DNA from: Paracoccaceae bacterium
GTDB lineage: Bacteria; Pseudomonadota; Alphaproteobacteria; Rhodobacterales; Rhodobacteraceae
Length of the DNA: 36,478 bases
Direction: 5' to 3'
NCBI GenBank assembly: GCA_021647745.1
Contig: JAKIUB010000024.1
Coordinates: forward strand, 1-36,478
Shown: positions 6,295 through 15,424 of the stretch, in pieces
Position numbering within the stretch: position 1 is the first letter of the stretch
Layout of the letters: the number at the start of each line of letters is the position of its first letter
Notes under the pieces: generated by a model
The model's input: only the letters and a program-made list of their open reading frames with translations
Databases searched by the model: none
Told to the model about the DNA's origin: nothing
Made by a program: the position numbers and the translations under genes

Positions 6295-8592
6295 TTGACT
6301 CTATTCGCCAAACCAACCAGCGGGCAGCGCAACGTGACCAGAATCTGTTTCATCCTTGACGAACTCTACCCGGCGGATCGTGGCGGCATCGCGCGCCTGA
6401 TGCACAATATCATCCACCACGCCAAACAGGCCGACAAAAACACCGATATCCACATCGTGCTGGCAAGGGAGCCGGCTGATGACACAGGGTTGCTGGATCA
6501 TTTCAGCGAGATTGCCACCCTGCATTTCTTCCGGCCTGAACCGGAGGCCGCCGCTTATTTCGGACTGACCGATCTTGAAGTCTCCGCTCTGTTTACCAAA
6601 CAGGCCCCCCCCTTCAGGCACGCACTACGGGTATTGCACGCCGCTTTGCTTGCCGCAGATGAGTGTGGCGGCTTTGACCATATCGAAATCCCCGATCATA
6701 TGGGCCTCGGCGCCATAATCCTGCAAGCGCGGCAATCCGGTTTTGCTTTCCAAAATAGCCAGATAACCTGCCGCATCCATTCCACCCTTTCGGTGATCAT
6801 TACGGCAGAACCCTTTCACCACCTGCGGGGCGGCTGGCTCGCACCGCGCCTTGAAATGGAGCGCTACTCTCTTGAGCAAGCAGATAGGGTCATCGCCCAC
6901 CTGCCGGCTATTGCCAAGTATAACCAAACCCATTTCGGTTTTGATGATGCCTGGCTGGACAAGGTGGAAGTTGCCTTTCCGCCCGTGATCTGGCCCGTGC
7001 CCCAAGCGCCCAAAAACCCACTCCGCGCGCAGGATTTTCTTTTTACCTCGCGCTTCCAACCCCTCAAGCGCCCGGCGCTTTTCATCAAGGCCGCGATCAC
7101 CATGCTGGAGGCCGGCACCGCTTTTCAAGGGAAATTCAAACTTGTTTCTTACGGGTTTGACCTCGAATACATAGACTACCTGCGCCTTTCCATTCCGGCA
7201 CGCTTTCAGAGCCGCATTCGGATAGAGACCACAGTGTCGAGCGCAGACCGCCTTGCCGCGATCCGAAGCTCTATCATTGTGCAACCCTCGAAATTCGAAA
7301 GCCTTTGTGCGCTGGCTTACGAGGTTTCGGCCGAAATGCGCCCGCTTTTGCTGGCCAGGGATTGCCCCGCCTTCGCCAATGATCCGCACTGGAAAGATGG
7401 CGAAAACTGCCTTTTGTTTGAGCCGACTCCGACCGGCCTCGCCGCCACCATGGAAAAAGCGCTGGAATGGCAGCCCCGCTCCTGCGCCAATAGCGCAGCA
7501 GATCCGGCCTATTTTACCCAGCCGGCCCGCATGCCTGCCGCGCAAGCCACCCATCGCCCATCTTTGCTAGTAGGACCGGTGCAGGATCAGGCCGCTTTTG
7601 TGCGCATCGCCAAGCATCTGGCTCCACTGGAGGGGGAAATCGGGCAAATCATCGCTTTTGGCAATACCCCGATTGACCCTACCGATACTCCGGTCCGCTT
7701 CCACAAATTTACAGATCTGGATTTTCGCGGGAGCCAGTGGCGTATCCTTGCCCAGAACACAAAAAGCGACACCATTATTCTGTGCACACCAGAAACCCTG
7801 CCCACAGCCGGCTTTATTGACAACGGTCAGGCCAGCACGCGACCAGGCACTGCATACAGCGCCAACGGCCGCGAAGAGGCTACAGGGAAAATGATTGTTT
7901 ACTCCGGCAAATTCAACAGTATGAGCATAGCGGAGCCTCGTATTTGCCCGCCATGTATCATGCTTCACCAGCAGGATCTCGGACTGATAGATACTACTGA
8001 TGATCAGGATCTAATGGCGCGGCTGATTACCCGCATTGCTCGCTCGGATATCAGCCTCGCACTCGGCCCTGCCCCGCTTGTGGCTCTTTTTTCCCCGCGC
8101 CCATCCGCCCCTTCCCTGCGCCATCTCGGCTTTGACACAGCTCCTTACTGGCCGGAAAAATTGCGCTGGATCGGGGTGGATGTGCCATCTGGAACCCGCG
8201 AAGACCTGCTGGTAAAGCAGCCCTTCTCCCTCTCCCTAGTCGCGAAAGACACGCTGATCTGTAGCAAAGACCAGCCCTGTGATATAATAAGCGGCCCCCC
8301 GCAAGCCTATGCGCTGGAAGCCGGCCGGCCAATAGAAAGCAGAATCCTCACGCTTCAGGCATCCAATAATGGAAAGGCAGGAGATATCGCGGTCAGCCTA
8401 CAACAAAGCGCCATTTCCGAAGCGCTTGATCTGCACAGCAAAGGCCGCAATCTGCGTATATTAAAGCCCGGACAATCATATCGTATGCGGTGGGGGCCAA
8501 TCAGGCAAGACGCCCCGCTCACACTGGTCATTTCTTCGCCAAAACCCCTTCCCCTACGCCTAAGCGCCCCTATTATTCTGTCGATCGACTAA
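6295..8592 (+). CDS. family 4 glycosyltransferase with a large unassigned C-terminal half
   Basis: Up to 765 residues. The TTG at 6295 gives the longest form; GTG 6334, giving VTRICFILDELYP at the N-terminus, fits the usual domain edge better, and neither has a strong ribosome site. Residues 14-395 are a GT-B family 4 enzyme: RGGIARLMHN (29-38) as the N-terminal glycine loop, FLFTSRFQPLKRPALFI (248-264), and PSKFESLCALAYE (331-343) as the donor-site block, then DGENCLLFEP. Residues about 420-600 (SLLVGPVQDQAAFVRIAKHL, TIILCTPETLP) hint at a degenerate GT-A-like unit, and 660-765 is beta-rich. It is the first glycosyltransferase of the plus-strand unit, downstream of the transthyretin-fold pair, and presumably acts in the cytoplasm on a nucleotide-sugar donor. 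Confidence 0.8.
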   Translation: MTLFAKPTSGQRNVTRICFILDELYPADRGGIARLMHNIIHHAKQADKNTDIHIVLAREPADDTGLLDHFSEIATLHFFRPEPEAAAYFGLTDLEVSALFTKQAPPFRHALRVLHAALLAADECGGFDHIEIPDHMGLGAIILQARQSGFAFQNSQITCRIHSTLSVIITAEPFHHLRGGWLAPRLEMERYSLEQADRVIAHLPAIAKYNQTHFGFDDAWLDKVEVAFPPVIWPVPQAPKNPLRAQDFLFTSRFQPLKRPALFIKAAITMLEAGTAFQGKFKLVSYGFDLEYIDYLRLSIPARFQSRIRIETTVSSADRLAAIRSSIIVQPSKFESLCALAYEVSAEMRPLLLARDCPAFANDPHWKDGENCLLFEPTPTGLAATMEKALEWQPRSCANSAADPAYFTQPARMPAAQATHRPSLLVGPVQDQAAFVRIAKHLAPLEGEIGQIIAFGNTPIDPTDTPVRFHKFTDLDFRGSQWRILAQNTKSDTIILCTPETLPTAGFIDNGQASTRPGTAYSANGREEATGKMIVYSGKFNSMSIAEPRICPPCIMLHQQDLGLIDTTDDQDLMARLITRIARSDISLALGPAPLVALFSPRPSAPSLRHLGFDTAPYWPEKLRWIGVDVPSGTREDLLVKQPFSLSLVAKDTLICSKDQPCDIISGPPQAYALEAGRPIESRILTLQASNNGKAGDIAVSLQQSAISEALDLHSKGRNLRILKPGQSYRMRWGPIRQDAPLTLVISSPKPLPLRLSAPIILSID

Positions 8593-8644
8593 TGGGGATT
8601 GCAACTCGACGGGTTTTTTGCTCAATTTACACTGCCCAACCGAA

Positions 8645-10765
8645 ATGAAAGCCCTTCCTTTGCAACACGCCTCGGTTATTATCAACATCCACCGTGAAGG
8701 GGCGCTTTTGGTGCCAACCTTGCGCAGCCTCGCACTGGCCAAAAAGCGCGCGACAGATAGCGGCTACCATCTTGAAGTTCTGGCCATAGCCGACAATGCC
8801 GATGAGTCCACACTTGCCGTGGCCGAAAAATTCACGGACCTGATTGACCGGATTATCCCCGCCACCTTTGGCGACCTCGGGGCAGCGCGCGAGTTTGGCA
8901 TTGCGCAGGCCAGCCATGACTGGGTATTTTTGCATGATGGCGACGATCTGTTTTCATCAAACTGGTATTTGCAGTTTTTCGACATGGCGGCACGAGGCAA
9001 AATAGACGAGCGCACCGTCTATCACACAGCTCTTTTTGCCCGCTTTGGTACCGAGAAAAACATTCGCCAGATGATTGACTCGTGGGATACCCGCTTTCAC
9101 CCGCTGTTTTTGGCTTCGGAGTGGTATTACTCGAACAAATCGGTACTGAACCGCAAATTGTTTGACGAAACCCCCATGCCCTACAACAACAAACACACCG
9201 GCATAGGCAATGAAGACTGGACATGGTCCTGCCATACTATCCAAAAGGAAATCCGCCACTATTTCCTGCCGGAAACCATCTGTTTTTATCGTATGAAACC
9301 GGCCCATTCCAGCCTCGGGCTTACGCCGGGCATGATCCACGATGCCTCGCCGCTATTTGAGCCGGACAGTGTTGTCCAGGTCGAGATCCGCCGGGCAGAG
9401 CGCGCAGACAAACCGCTGGCCTTTTGTGACTCGATCACCAAAAAGGGCGAGCCGGTATTGGGCGACGGGCCGCCGCCGGGCTGGTTCTGGGAGGAGGTTG
9501 GCATTCAGGGGGAGTTTGAATCCCTGATCACTGATTATCGCGGCATGCCCCCCGGCAGCCTGCGCACCCAATTGCCGAACCTCAACTATAATGTCGCCAG
9601 TGCCACCCAGTATCTAATGCGCGACATGGATGCGCGCCCCAAGATATTCATCTTTGCCTCCGCCAATAATATGCGCGCGGCCGACAAAGTGATCGAGCTG
9701 ATGCTTTCTGCTGCTGCGGCATATAACAACCAGTCCCACCAGCCGGTATTGGTGGTAGACGAGGGTGATCTGGTCTTTTCCGATTTCGGACTGATGGGGC
9801 GTTTTGGCGCCAAGGTTATTTCTACTGGTCATATATCGAGCTATTTCAAGATCGAAGACTGGTATTTCAACCGTTTGCTGATGCGGCCTCTTGTGCAAAA
9901 CCAGGGCGCTATCCTGATAGATCTCGGCTCGGATATTTTCCATCGCCTGTTTACCGAATTCCATCGAGTCCTGCTGGAAAACTTCACGCAAACAATTGGC
10001 CTGTTGCCCGATACAAGGCTCGACCCGCTCTCCCCCGCCCTGATCAATATTGGCGCAAATTCAGCTCTGGCCAAGGCACATGGCGGCAAGCCCTACACCC
10101 TGATTGCCCAGCCGGACCCGGCTGAAGCCCTCAGCCAAAAAAACGGCTGGCAGGTGGCAAGCCTTACGCCCGATATTCTCACTGCCTTTAACAGTATAAC
10201 CAGGCATCGTTTTCGGGCGATCAACGGCACGGCGGGGTTTGACCTCTCCGACCTGCTCACCGCGCAAATATTGCCAACGCCAAAGCGCCTGCCGGCTCAC
10301 CTGCGCATTCCGCGGCGGCTCAAAACCCGCTCCAATACCCATGGCGAGATCACTCTGAGCCGGCTTACCCTGAACCAGAAACAATACTTCCTATACCAGT
10401 CAGAAAATAGCTGGGTCGCGCATGAATGGTATGAAGAGGCTCACCTGTTTTTGCAAAACAACGCCCATATCTGGCTCGTGCCGCCACAAATTTCGCTATC
10501 GCTTCAGGAAAGTGGCACCTATAAAAGCCGCTGGCACAACCACACCGAGCCACATTGGGTATTTTCATCATGGTATGACCAGCTGGCGAGCAACGAAACA
10601 GCACCGCTTGTCATTCTTGCCCGCGAGCTTATTTCCAACACCCCACCCGCAAGCGCCAAGGAGCTGGCCGCCCTGCTCTACGCTTATAGCCGAAAAAAAG
10701 ACAAGCTGGTAAGCGCCTGTAACGAAACGGTGGCCATTGCCATGCCATCGGAGGGCGCAAAATGA
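8645..10765 (+). CDS. family 2 glycosyltransferase with a long unassigned C-terminal region
   Basis: A 706-residue product from ATG 8645; an alternative TTG at 8618 adds 9 residues with no better ribosome site. Residues 9-250 are a GT-A family 2 domain: SVIINIHREGALLVPTLRSL, the IADN segment near 50, FLHDGDDLFSSNWY (95-108) with the acidic metal site, and IGNEDWTWS (187-195) as the presumed catalytic-base region. From about residue 300 a second alpha/beta region begins (KIFIFASANNMRAADKVIEL, then VLVVDEGDLVFSDFG and LINIGANSALAKAHGGKPY). It could be a divergent GT-B unit but I cannot assign it. The end overlaps the next gene by ATGA, so the two are translationally coupled. Confidence 0.8.
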   Translation: MKALPLQHASVIINIHREGALLVPTLRSLALAKKRATDSGYHLEVLAIADNADESTLAVAEKFTDLIDRIIPATFGDLGAAREFGIAQASHDWVFLHDGDDLFSSNWYLQFFDMAARGKIDERTVYHTALFARFGTEKNIRQMIDSWDTRFHPLFLASEWYYSNKSVLNRKLFDETPMPYNNKHTGIGNEDWTWSCHTIQKEIRHYFLPETICFYRMKPAHSSLGLTPGMIHDASPLFEPDSVVQVEIRRAERADKPLAFCDSITKKGEPVLGDGPPPGWFWEEVGIQGEFESLITDYRGMPPGSLRTQLPNLNYNVASATQYLMRDMDARPKIFIFASANNMRAADKVIELMLSAAAAYNNQSHQPVLVVDEGDLVFSDFGLMGRFGAKVISTGHISSYFKIEDWYFNRLLMRPLVQNQGAILIDLGSDIFHRLFTEFHRVLLENFTQTIGLLPDTRLDPLSPALINIGANSALAKAHGGKPYTLIAQPDPAEALSQKNGWQVASLTPDILTAFNSITRHRFRAINGTAGFDLSDLLTAQILPTPKRLPAHLRIPRRLKTRSNTHGEITLSRLTLNQKQYFLYQSENSWVAHEWYEEAHLFLQNNAHIWLVPPQISLSLQESGTYKSRWHNHTEPHWVFSSWYDQLASNETAPLVILARELISNTPPASAKELAALLYAYSRKKDKLVSACNETVAIAMPSEGAK

Positions 10766-12351
10766 AAGAACCGGATATTGCCGCCTATTGGCAATCCTAT
10801 GCAGACCTGATCGAGCTTTGGGCCAAAGGAACCTGGGACGAGGCCGATATGACCGCCCACTATCTGGAGCACGGCCAAAAAGAAGGCCGCCTTATACCCA
10901 AGCAAGAGGACATCCCCGATCACTGGTCCGACTGGCTGTATTTTTCCGAACGAAAAGGCGAATATAGCTGGTGGTGGCAAAAAGGTGTGATCGAAACAGG
11001 GGCCTACCGCGCACTGCTTGATGGCCAGGACAGCCTCGAACTGGGCACCATCGGAAACTCGAAAAAACTGCAACAATCCTCGGCTCTCTCACAGCAAGCA
11101 CTGACGCAGGTGGCCAGCCATGCCGAGGCCTTTCCCGGCTCTGGGCCACTGCCGGATATTCTTGCGCAGAAACTGGAATGGGCCACCCCCCGTTCCATTG
11201 GCCTTCTGCCGCTCAAAGAGGCTGTTCTCACGGCTCATCCCGACCGCTACGGCTATATCATCCTGCTGCCCTGGCTGGAATCCGGCGGGGCGGAGCTGGT
11301 CGGGATGTGGCATTATCTTGCTGCCGAAAAGCTCGGGCTAAACCCGCTCATCATTATGGCGGACAAACCTAATGTCACAGCGCGCTTCGCGGCGCAAAAC
11401 ATGAATACCCTCAACCTTCCAGAGCTATATCAGCAGGTCATGGACAAGCCCTATAGTGACCTGACGCGCAATGACCGGATGGAGATTTTAACCACCGTGA
11501 TCGAGGCGCTCGACCCCGATATCCTGCACCTGATCCACTCTTATACCGGCTATAGCGCCCTCACCACACACGGCACCAAAGAACGCATACGAGAGGCCTG
11601 CACCCGTATTTTTGTTTCGGCTTTTTGCCCTCATATCCACCCGGCCGGCCATTATGACGGCTATTTTCGCGATATCCCCGACCTGCTTGATGTGGTTGAC
11701 CGGTTTGTCTTTGACAGTGACTGGTATCTCGCGGAAATGGCCGAAACCTATAACGTGCCAGCCAGCCAGTCAGTTGCGATCAAATACCCTGTCAGTGAGC
11801 TACCCAAGCCCGCCAAGCCCCCCGCCAAGCGGAATAAAGTTCTCTGGGCCAGCCGTTTTGACAGCCAGAAAAACCCCGGTATCGTTGCCAAAATCGCCAC
11901 GCTTATGCCCGATACCGAATTTTTGATGTATGGCCGCCAAGTGATGGGAGATGACCAGATTAACTGGAAGACCATGCCAAAAAACGTAAAAAACTGCGGC
12001 GAGTTTTTCAATATTGACGAATTGCCAATAAAAGACTGCTTTGCCTTTCTATATACCTCGAAGTTCGACGGCACACCCAATATCCTGCTCGAAATCGGCT
12101 CGCGCGGGCTGCCGATCATCACCCCCAATATCGGCGGTATTGCGGGCTTTCTCGGGAATGACTGGCCGCTTTATGTTGACAGCCCGACAGATATTGATGG
12201 CTATGTCCATCATATTGGCAAGCTTCGGGAAAGTGCTGAATTGGGGAAAACCCTCACCTCGACGCAGCTTGGTATTTTAAAAAGCGAGCGTAGCTTCGGG
12301 GCCTTTTTCGCTATGGTCAGCGCCCTCCTCGCCCAGCCTACAAGTGCATAA
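10762..12351 (+). CDS. family 4 glycosyltransferase with an extra N-terminal segment
   Basis: A 529-residue protein sharing a 4-base ATGA overlap with the upstream GT2 gene. Residues 1-155 are helical, tryptophan-rich and unassigned (AAYWQSYADLIELWAKGTWD, EYSWWWQKGV). Residues 163-520 form a GT-B enzyme: YIILLPWLESGGAELVG (165-181) holds the N-terminal glycine loop, NKVLWASRFDSQKNPGIVAK starts the C-terminal Rossmann domain, and CFAFLYTSKFDGTPNILLEI followed by GSRGLPIITPNIGG is the donor-binding block with the usual E-x7-E-like spacing. The 3' end overlaps the convergent sulfotransferase gene by 14 bases, so the last codons of both are read from the same DNA. Confidence 0.85.
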   Translation: MKEPDIAAYWQSYADLIELWAKGTWDEADMTAHYLEHGQKEGRLIPKQEDIPDHWSDWLYFSERKGEYSWWWQKGVIETGAYRALLDGQDSLELGTIGNSKKLQQSSALSQQALTQVASHAEAFPGSGPLPDILAQKLEWATPRSIGLLPLKEAVLTAHPDRYGYIILLPWLESGGAELVGMWHYLAAEKLGLNPLIIMADKPNVTARFAAQNMNTLNLPELYQQVMDKPYSDLTRNDRMEILTTVIEALDPDILHLIHSYTGYSALTTHGTKERIREACTRIFVSAFCPHIHPAGHYDGYFRDIPDLLDVVDRFVFDSDWYLAEMAETYNVPASQSVAIKYPVSELPKPAKPPAKRNKVLWASRFDSQKNPGIVAKIATLMPDTEFLMYGRQVMGDDQINWKTMPKNVKNCGEFFNIDELPIKDCFAFLYTSKFDGTPNILLEIGSRGLPIITPNIGGIAGFLGNDWPLYVDSPTDIDGYVHHIGKLRESAELGKTLTSTQLGILKSERSFGAFFAMVSALLAQPTSA

Positions 12352-13267
12352 AAGCACTAACATCATCCTTGAAGGCAAGGAATCTTTCCTGATCCAAAAT
12401 ATTGGCGTTTTTGGGCTTTGCAGACCAGAATGTTTCCTCTAGCTCGCGCGCATAGTTGCCAAGCCCCAAGGCCGACATATCCTCATACTCCGGCTCCAAG
12501 GTCTCGCGCACATCATCGATCAGCCATTGGTCAAAGCCGAAATACTTGCTGTCAAACCCGTATTTTTTGCGAAAGCGATTGCTTGCCTCCCAATGGTTAA
12601 CGTCGGACTTTTTCATTAAATGCCCGATTTGCCGGTAAAGCGCAATCTCCTCTGGCGAAGGGGCCGGATTGGTGTGCTCGAAATTATCTGCCGAAGCCGT
12701 GAACCCGTAGCTCTCGCACATTTCAGCAAAAATCTGATTAAGCTTGCTGCCAATGAACGGCATGAAACGAACCTTCACACCTATTTTCTCCAGCGGAGAT
12801 TGAACATTTCGGCGTAAATGCAGCTTATCTTCACGCTTCGCCTGTTTAATAAAGTCCGGAAACGCGCTGTTTTCGGCAAAGGTTTTGATCTGCTGGGTAT
12901 ACATCGAATTTAGCCGCGCGATCGGATCACGCACAAAAAACAAAACCTCAAGCTCATACCCGGCATCATCACAAACATCTTTTACTTTTTGCACCGCCGG
13001 CGCAAAAACCGGAAAGTCTTCGGAAGACAAAAACAGGTTTTTTCCAGCCGCCATATCTTGTGTCAGGCGATCTATCCCTCCCAATGAGGGGTCAAACCGC
13101 GCATCTTTGCGCATTTCATAGGCCAGATTGTGATGCCCGGCATCCGGTCTGGTCCAACCCCAACGGGGATAATGGAATGTAGAATTTCCTTCATATTCCG
13201 ATAAAAATTTCTGAACCGTCGTGCTTGCAGTCTTTGATGGCCCAACATGCAAAACGGTTTTTTTCAT
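12338..13267 (-). CDS. sulfotransferase family protein
   Basis: A 309-residue protein starting at ATG 13267 (a TTG one codon earlier is less likely). KKTVLHVGPSKTASTTVQKF at residues 2-21 is the 5'-phosphosulfate-binding loop of PAPS-dependent sulfotransferases. ELEVLFFVRDPIARLNSMYT, about one third in, is the 3'-phosphate-binding segment with its conserved Arg and Ser. There is no N-terminal membrane anchor, so it is cytoplasmic. By its place at the end of the glycosyltransferase block, convergent with the last enzyme, it probably sulfates the sugar made by this locus; the acceptor is not readable. Many bacterial members are capsule or exopolysaccharide modifiers. Confidence 0.8.
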   Translation of the reverse strand: MKKTVLHVGPSKTASTTVQKFLSEYEGNSTFHYPRWGWTRPDAGHHNLAYEMRKDARFDPSLGGIDRLTQDMAAGKNLFLSSEDFPVFAPAVQKVKDVCDDAGYELEVLFFVRDPIARLNSMYTQQIKTFAENSAFPDFIKQAKREDKLHLRRNVQSPLEKIGVKVRFMPFIGSKLNQIFAEMCESYGFTASADNFEHTNPAPSPEEIALYRQIGHLMKKSDVNHWEASNRFRKKYGFDSKYFGFDQWLIDDVRETLEPEYEDMSALGLGNYARELEETFWSAKPKNANILDQERFLAFKDDVSAFMHL

Positions 13268-13385
13268 CAATCAACACTTTCAATATAGAAGAGAAATATA
13301 GCTCGTATTAATCGTATAACGCACTTGCTGCAAATACAACTGGCCATTGCATCGAAACCTGCCGATAGAGCTGGTACTTCCTCCT

Positions 13386-13413
13386 TTGCACGCTGCCTGA
13401 ATTTGTGTAGATT
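13386..13413 (+). promoter_or_regulatory. possible promoter of the TPR-pth unit
   Basis: TTGCAC (13386-13391) and TAGATT (13408-13413) have a 16-base spacer and lie about 33 bases before the start at 13446. This is a pattern match only. Confidence 0.35.
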
Positions 13414-13445
13414 AAACGCTGACACAGCCCTGAAAGTTAAACAAT

Positions 13446-14360
13446 ATGAGCCAGCCAAGCGCCTTAAACATACTTCTCCCGAGCTGGCGGCAAGGACGGC
13501 TGCTTTTTTTCACCAGCTTTGCTGATGGTTACACCACGCGGCTTGATTACCGTGTTGCTGCCGCAACGGCCGCAGGTGAAACAAAAGTCAAGCGCACCTT
13601 CAAAGCCCCCGTTTCTGCCGAGGATCTGGAGAAGTGTCAAAAAACCGCTGATAATGGCCCCGCACTTCAGAGATTTTTTCATATGTTGGGTCGAGGCAAC
13701 CTAGATGAGCTACTTAACGAGACGCCCCTACCTCCTTGTGCCGAAGGGGTTAGCCCACTGATCTACATGTGCTCTTATTTTAATTTTCTTCGTAAATACA
13801 GTGTCGACCAGACACTGGTAAAACATTATGAAGCCCAAACGCCAAAAAACCGAATGAATGCCGAAACCGCGCTTCCTATCTACAAAACTCTTTCCGCCCA
13901 CCTTCAGCCCGATAGGGCCGTTTTGCTGCTAAATGCCGACCTTCCCGATATCAACAATGTTAAAGGCGGAGCAACGGCAGTCGCAAACCTACTGCGGGAA
14001 GCCGCCATCATTCGCTATGACGCAGGTGACAACCGAGAGGCGATCAACACCATGCTGCGCGCAGCCAAACTCCACAATACCGAAGACAAATGGCGCCGTT
14101 TGGCCGACTTTGCCATAGCCGACAACCTGCCGGAGAAGGCCATAGAGTATTTTGAGAAAGCCGAGAGCCTGGCTCCGCTGGCCCCACCGCAATCCCTGCG
14201 CCTGGCAAGGCTGATGATTGAAGCCTCGCGTAGCCAGGAAGCCATGCCTTACCTTGACCGCGCCGAAGCTGTTTTCAAAGCACCGGTAGAGGCGCTCCGA
14301 AAGAAAGTGGCAGCAAAAAGCAGCGCAACAAATAGCACGAGCCTTCAGGAGGCCCCATGA
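13446..14360 (+). CDS. TPR-repeat protein of unknown function
   Basis: A 304-residue protein without signal peptide. The first 70 residues (LLPSWRQGRLLFFTSFADGY, FKAPVSAEDLEKCQ) are beta-rich and unrecognised. Residues about 165-285 contain tetratricopeptide-like helix pairs: LLREAAIIRYDAGDNREAIN, then WRRLADFAIADNLPEKAIEY followed by FEKAESLAPL, then LMIEASRSQEAMPYLDRAEA. The stop overlaps the ATG of pth by ATGA, so they are co-translated. It may belong functionally to the glycan locus on its left (the glycosyltransferase and sulfotransferase genes end nearby), with pth read through from its promoter, but that is inference. Confidence 0.7.
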   Translation: MSQPSALNILLPSWRQGRLLFFTSFADGYTTRLDYRVAAATAAGETKVKRTFKAPVSAEDLEKCQKTADNGPALQRFFHMLGRGNLDELLNETPLPPCAEGVSPLIYMCSYFNFLRKYSVDQTLVKHYEAQTPKNRMNAETALPIYKTLSAHLQPDRAVLLLNADLPDINNVKGGATAVANLLREAAIIRYDAGDNREAINTMLRAAKLHNTEDKWRRLADFAIADNLPEKAIEYFEKAESLAPLAPPQSLRLARLMIEASRSQEAMPYLDRAEAVFKAPVEALRKKVAAKSSATNSTSLQEAP

Positions 14361-15040
14361 AGCTTTTTATCGGCCTCGGCAATCCCGGCGCCAAATATAG
14401 CCAAAACCGGCACAATATCGGCTTTATGGCCGTGGATCGTATTGCCGAAACGGGTTTCTCTCCGTGGAAATCCAAGTTCCAGGGGTTGGTTTCAGAAGGC
14501 CGGATTGGCTCCGAAAAAGTCATCCTGCTCAAGCCAGCCACCTTCATGAACCTCTCGGGCCAATCGGTTGGCGAGGCCATGCGGTTTTATAAGCTAAGCC
14601 CTGATGACATCACCGTTTTTCATGACGAGCTAGACCTCGCCCCCGGCAAGGTGCGGCTCAAAACCGGCGGCGGGCATGCGGGGCATAATGGCCTGCGCTC
14701 ATTGCACCAGCATATCGGGCCGGATTATCACCGCGTGCGCCTTGGCATCGGCCACCCCGGCCACAAAGACAAGGTCGCGCGCTATGTATTGCATGATTTC
14801 GCCAAGGCCGAAGCGGGCTGGCTTGATGATATTTTGCGCGGCATCGAGGATGGCGTGAGCCATCTCGCTACCGGCGACGGGCCAAAGTTTCTTAATACGA
14901 TAGCCCTGCGCCTCAACCCGCCACGCCCCTCGACAGGCAAGAAAAAGCCCGCCATTACGCCCGCCATTACCTCGCCCGACACACCCGCACCCGCTGACCC
15001 GCGCACACCAATTCAACGGCTCAAAGACCGGTTTTCTTGA
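14357..15040 (+). CDS. pth: peptidyl-tRNA hydrolase
   Basis: This enzyme releases tRNA from peptidyl-tRNA that drops off ribosomes. The N-terminus MKLFIGLGNPGAKYSQNRHN carries the substrate Asn (N9) and the catalytic His (H19). FMNLSGQSVG, FHDELDLAPGKVRLKTGGG with the catalytic Asp, and GGHAGHNGLRSL follow in the usual order. At 227 residues it exceeds the common 185-200; the extra part is a Pro/Thr/Ala-rich tail from about residue 190 (PAITPAITSPDTPAPADPRT). It is translationally coupled to the TPR gene. The usual partners rplY and ychF are not beside it. It converges on yraN with 30 bases between the ends. Confidence 0.95.
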   Translation: MKLFIGLGNPGAKYSQNRHNIGFMAVDRIAETGFSPWKSKFQGLVSEGRIGSEKVILLKPATFMNLSGQSVGEAMRFYKLSPDDITVFHDELDLAPGKVRLKTGGGHAGHNGLRSLHQHIGPDYHRVRLGIGHPGHKDKVARYVLHDFAKAEAGWLDDILRGIEDGVSHLATGDGPKFLNTIALRLNPPRPSTGKKKPAITPAITSPDTPAPADPRTPIQRLKDRFS

Positions 15041-15070
15041 CCCGGCTACACTCCCCCGACAGCCATTCGC

Positions 15071-15424
15071 CTAGCCGGCCATAATATTCTTCAGCACCTC
15101 GATCCGCCCCGCGCTATCTACCGCGACAAGATCAAACCGGCACGGTGCATTCAAAGTCGAATGCTGGGCCAGATAGCTCTCGGCCGCAGAAATCAGGCGT
15201 GCTTGCTGGGCCGGGCGTAGGGCGAATACTGCAGCTTCCAGTGTTTTTCGCGCCTTGACCTCGACAAAAACCAGCACATCTTCAAGGTCAATAATCAGAT
15301 CGATTTCACCCGAGCGCATCTTCCAGCGCTGCGCCAATACCCGTCCACCGAGCGCTTCGTAGTGCCGCGCCGCGATGGACTCCGCCGCAAGGCCATTATG
15401 AAAGGATTCTGCGCCACGGCTCAT
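15071..15424 (-). CDS. yraN: YraN/UPF0102 family nuclease-fold protein
   Basis: A 117-residue cytoplasmic protein. GEIDLIIDLEDVLVFVEVKA is the hallmark of the family and corresponds to the acidic core (E-D...E-V-K) of the restriction-endonuclease-like fold; an upstream Glu in the AAESIAARHYEALG helix completes it. The RPAQQARLISAAESYL helix follows. The biological role is uncertain. The start overlaps the stop of rsmI by ATGA, the usual pairing of these two genes in alphaproteobacteria. Confidence 0.9.
   Translation of the reverse strand: MSRGAESFHNGLAAESIAARHYEALGGRVLAQRWKMRSGEIDLIIDLEDVLVFVEVKARKTLEAAVFALRPAQQARLISAAESYLAQHSTLNAPCRFDLVAVDSAGRIEVLKNIMAG

Noticed and set aside
6625..7554. 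Minus-strand open frame of 309 codons over the GT4 gene
   Set aside because: Antisense shadow of a well-supported coding region; no recognisable domain.
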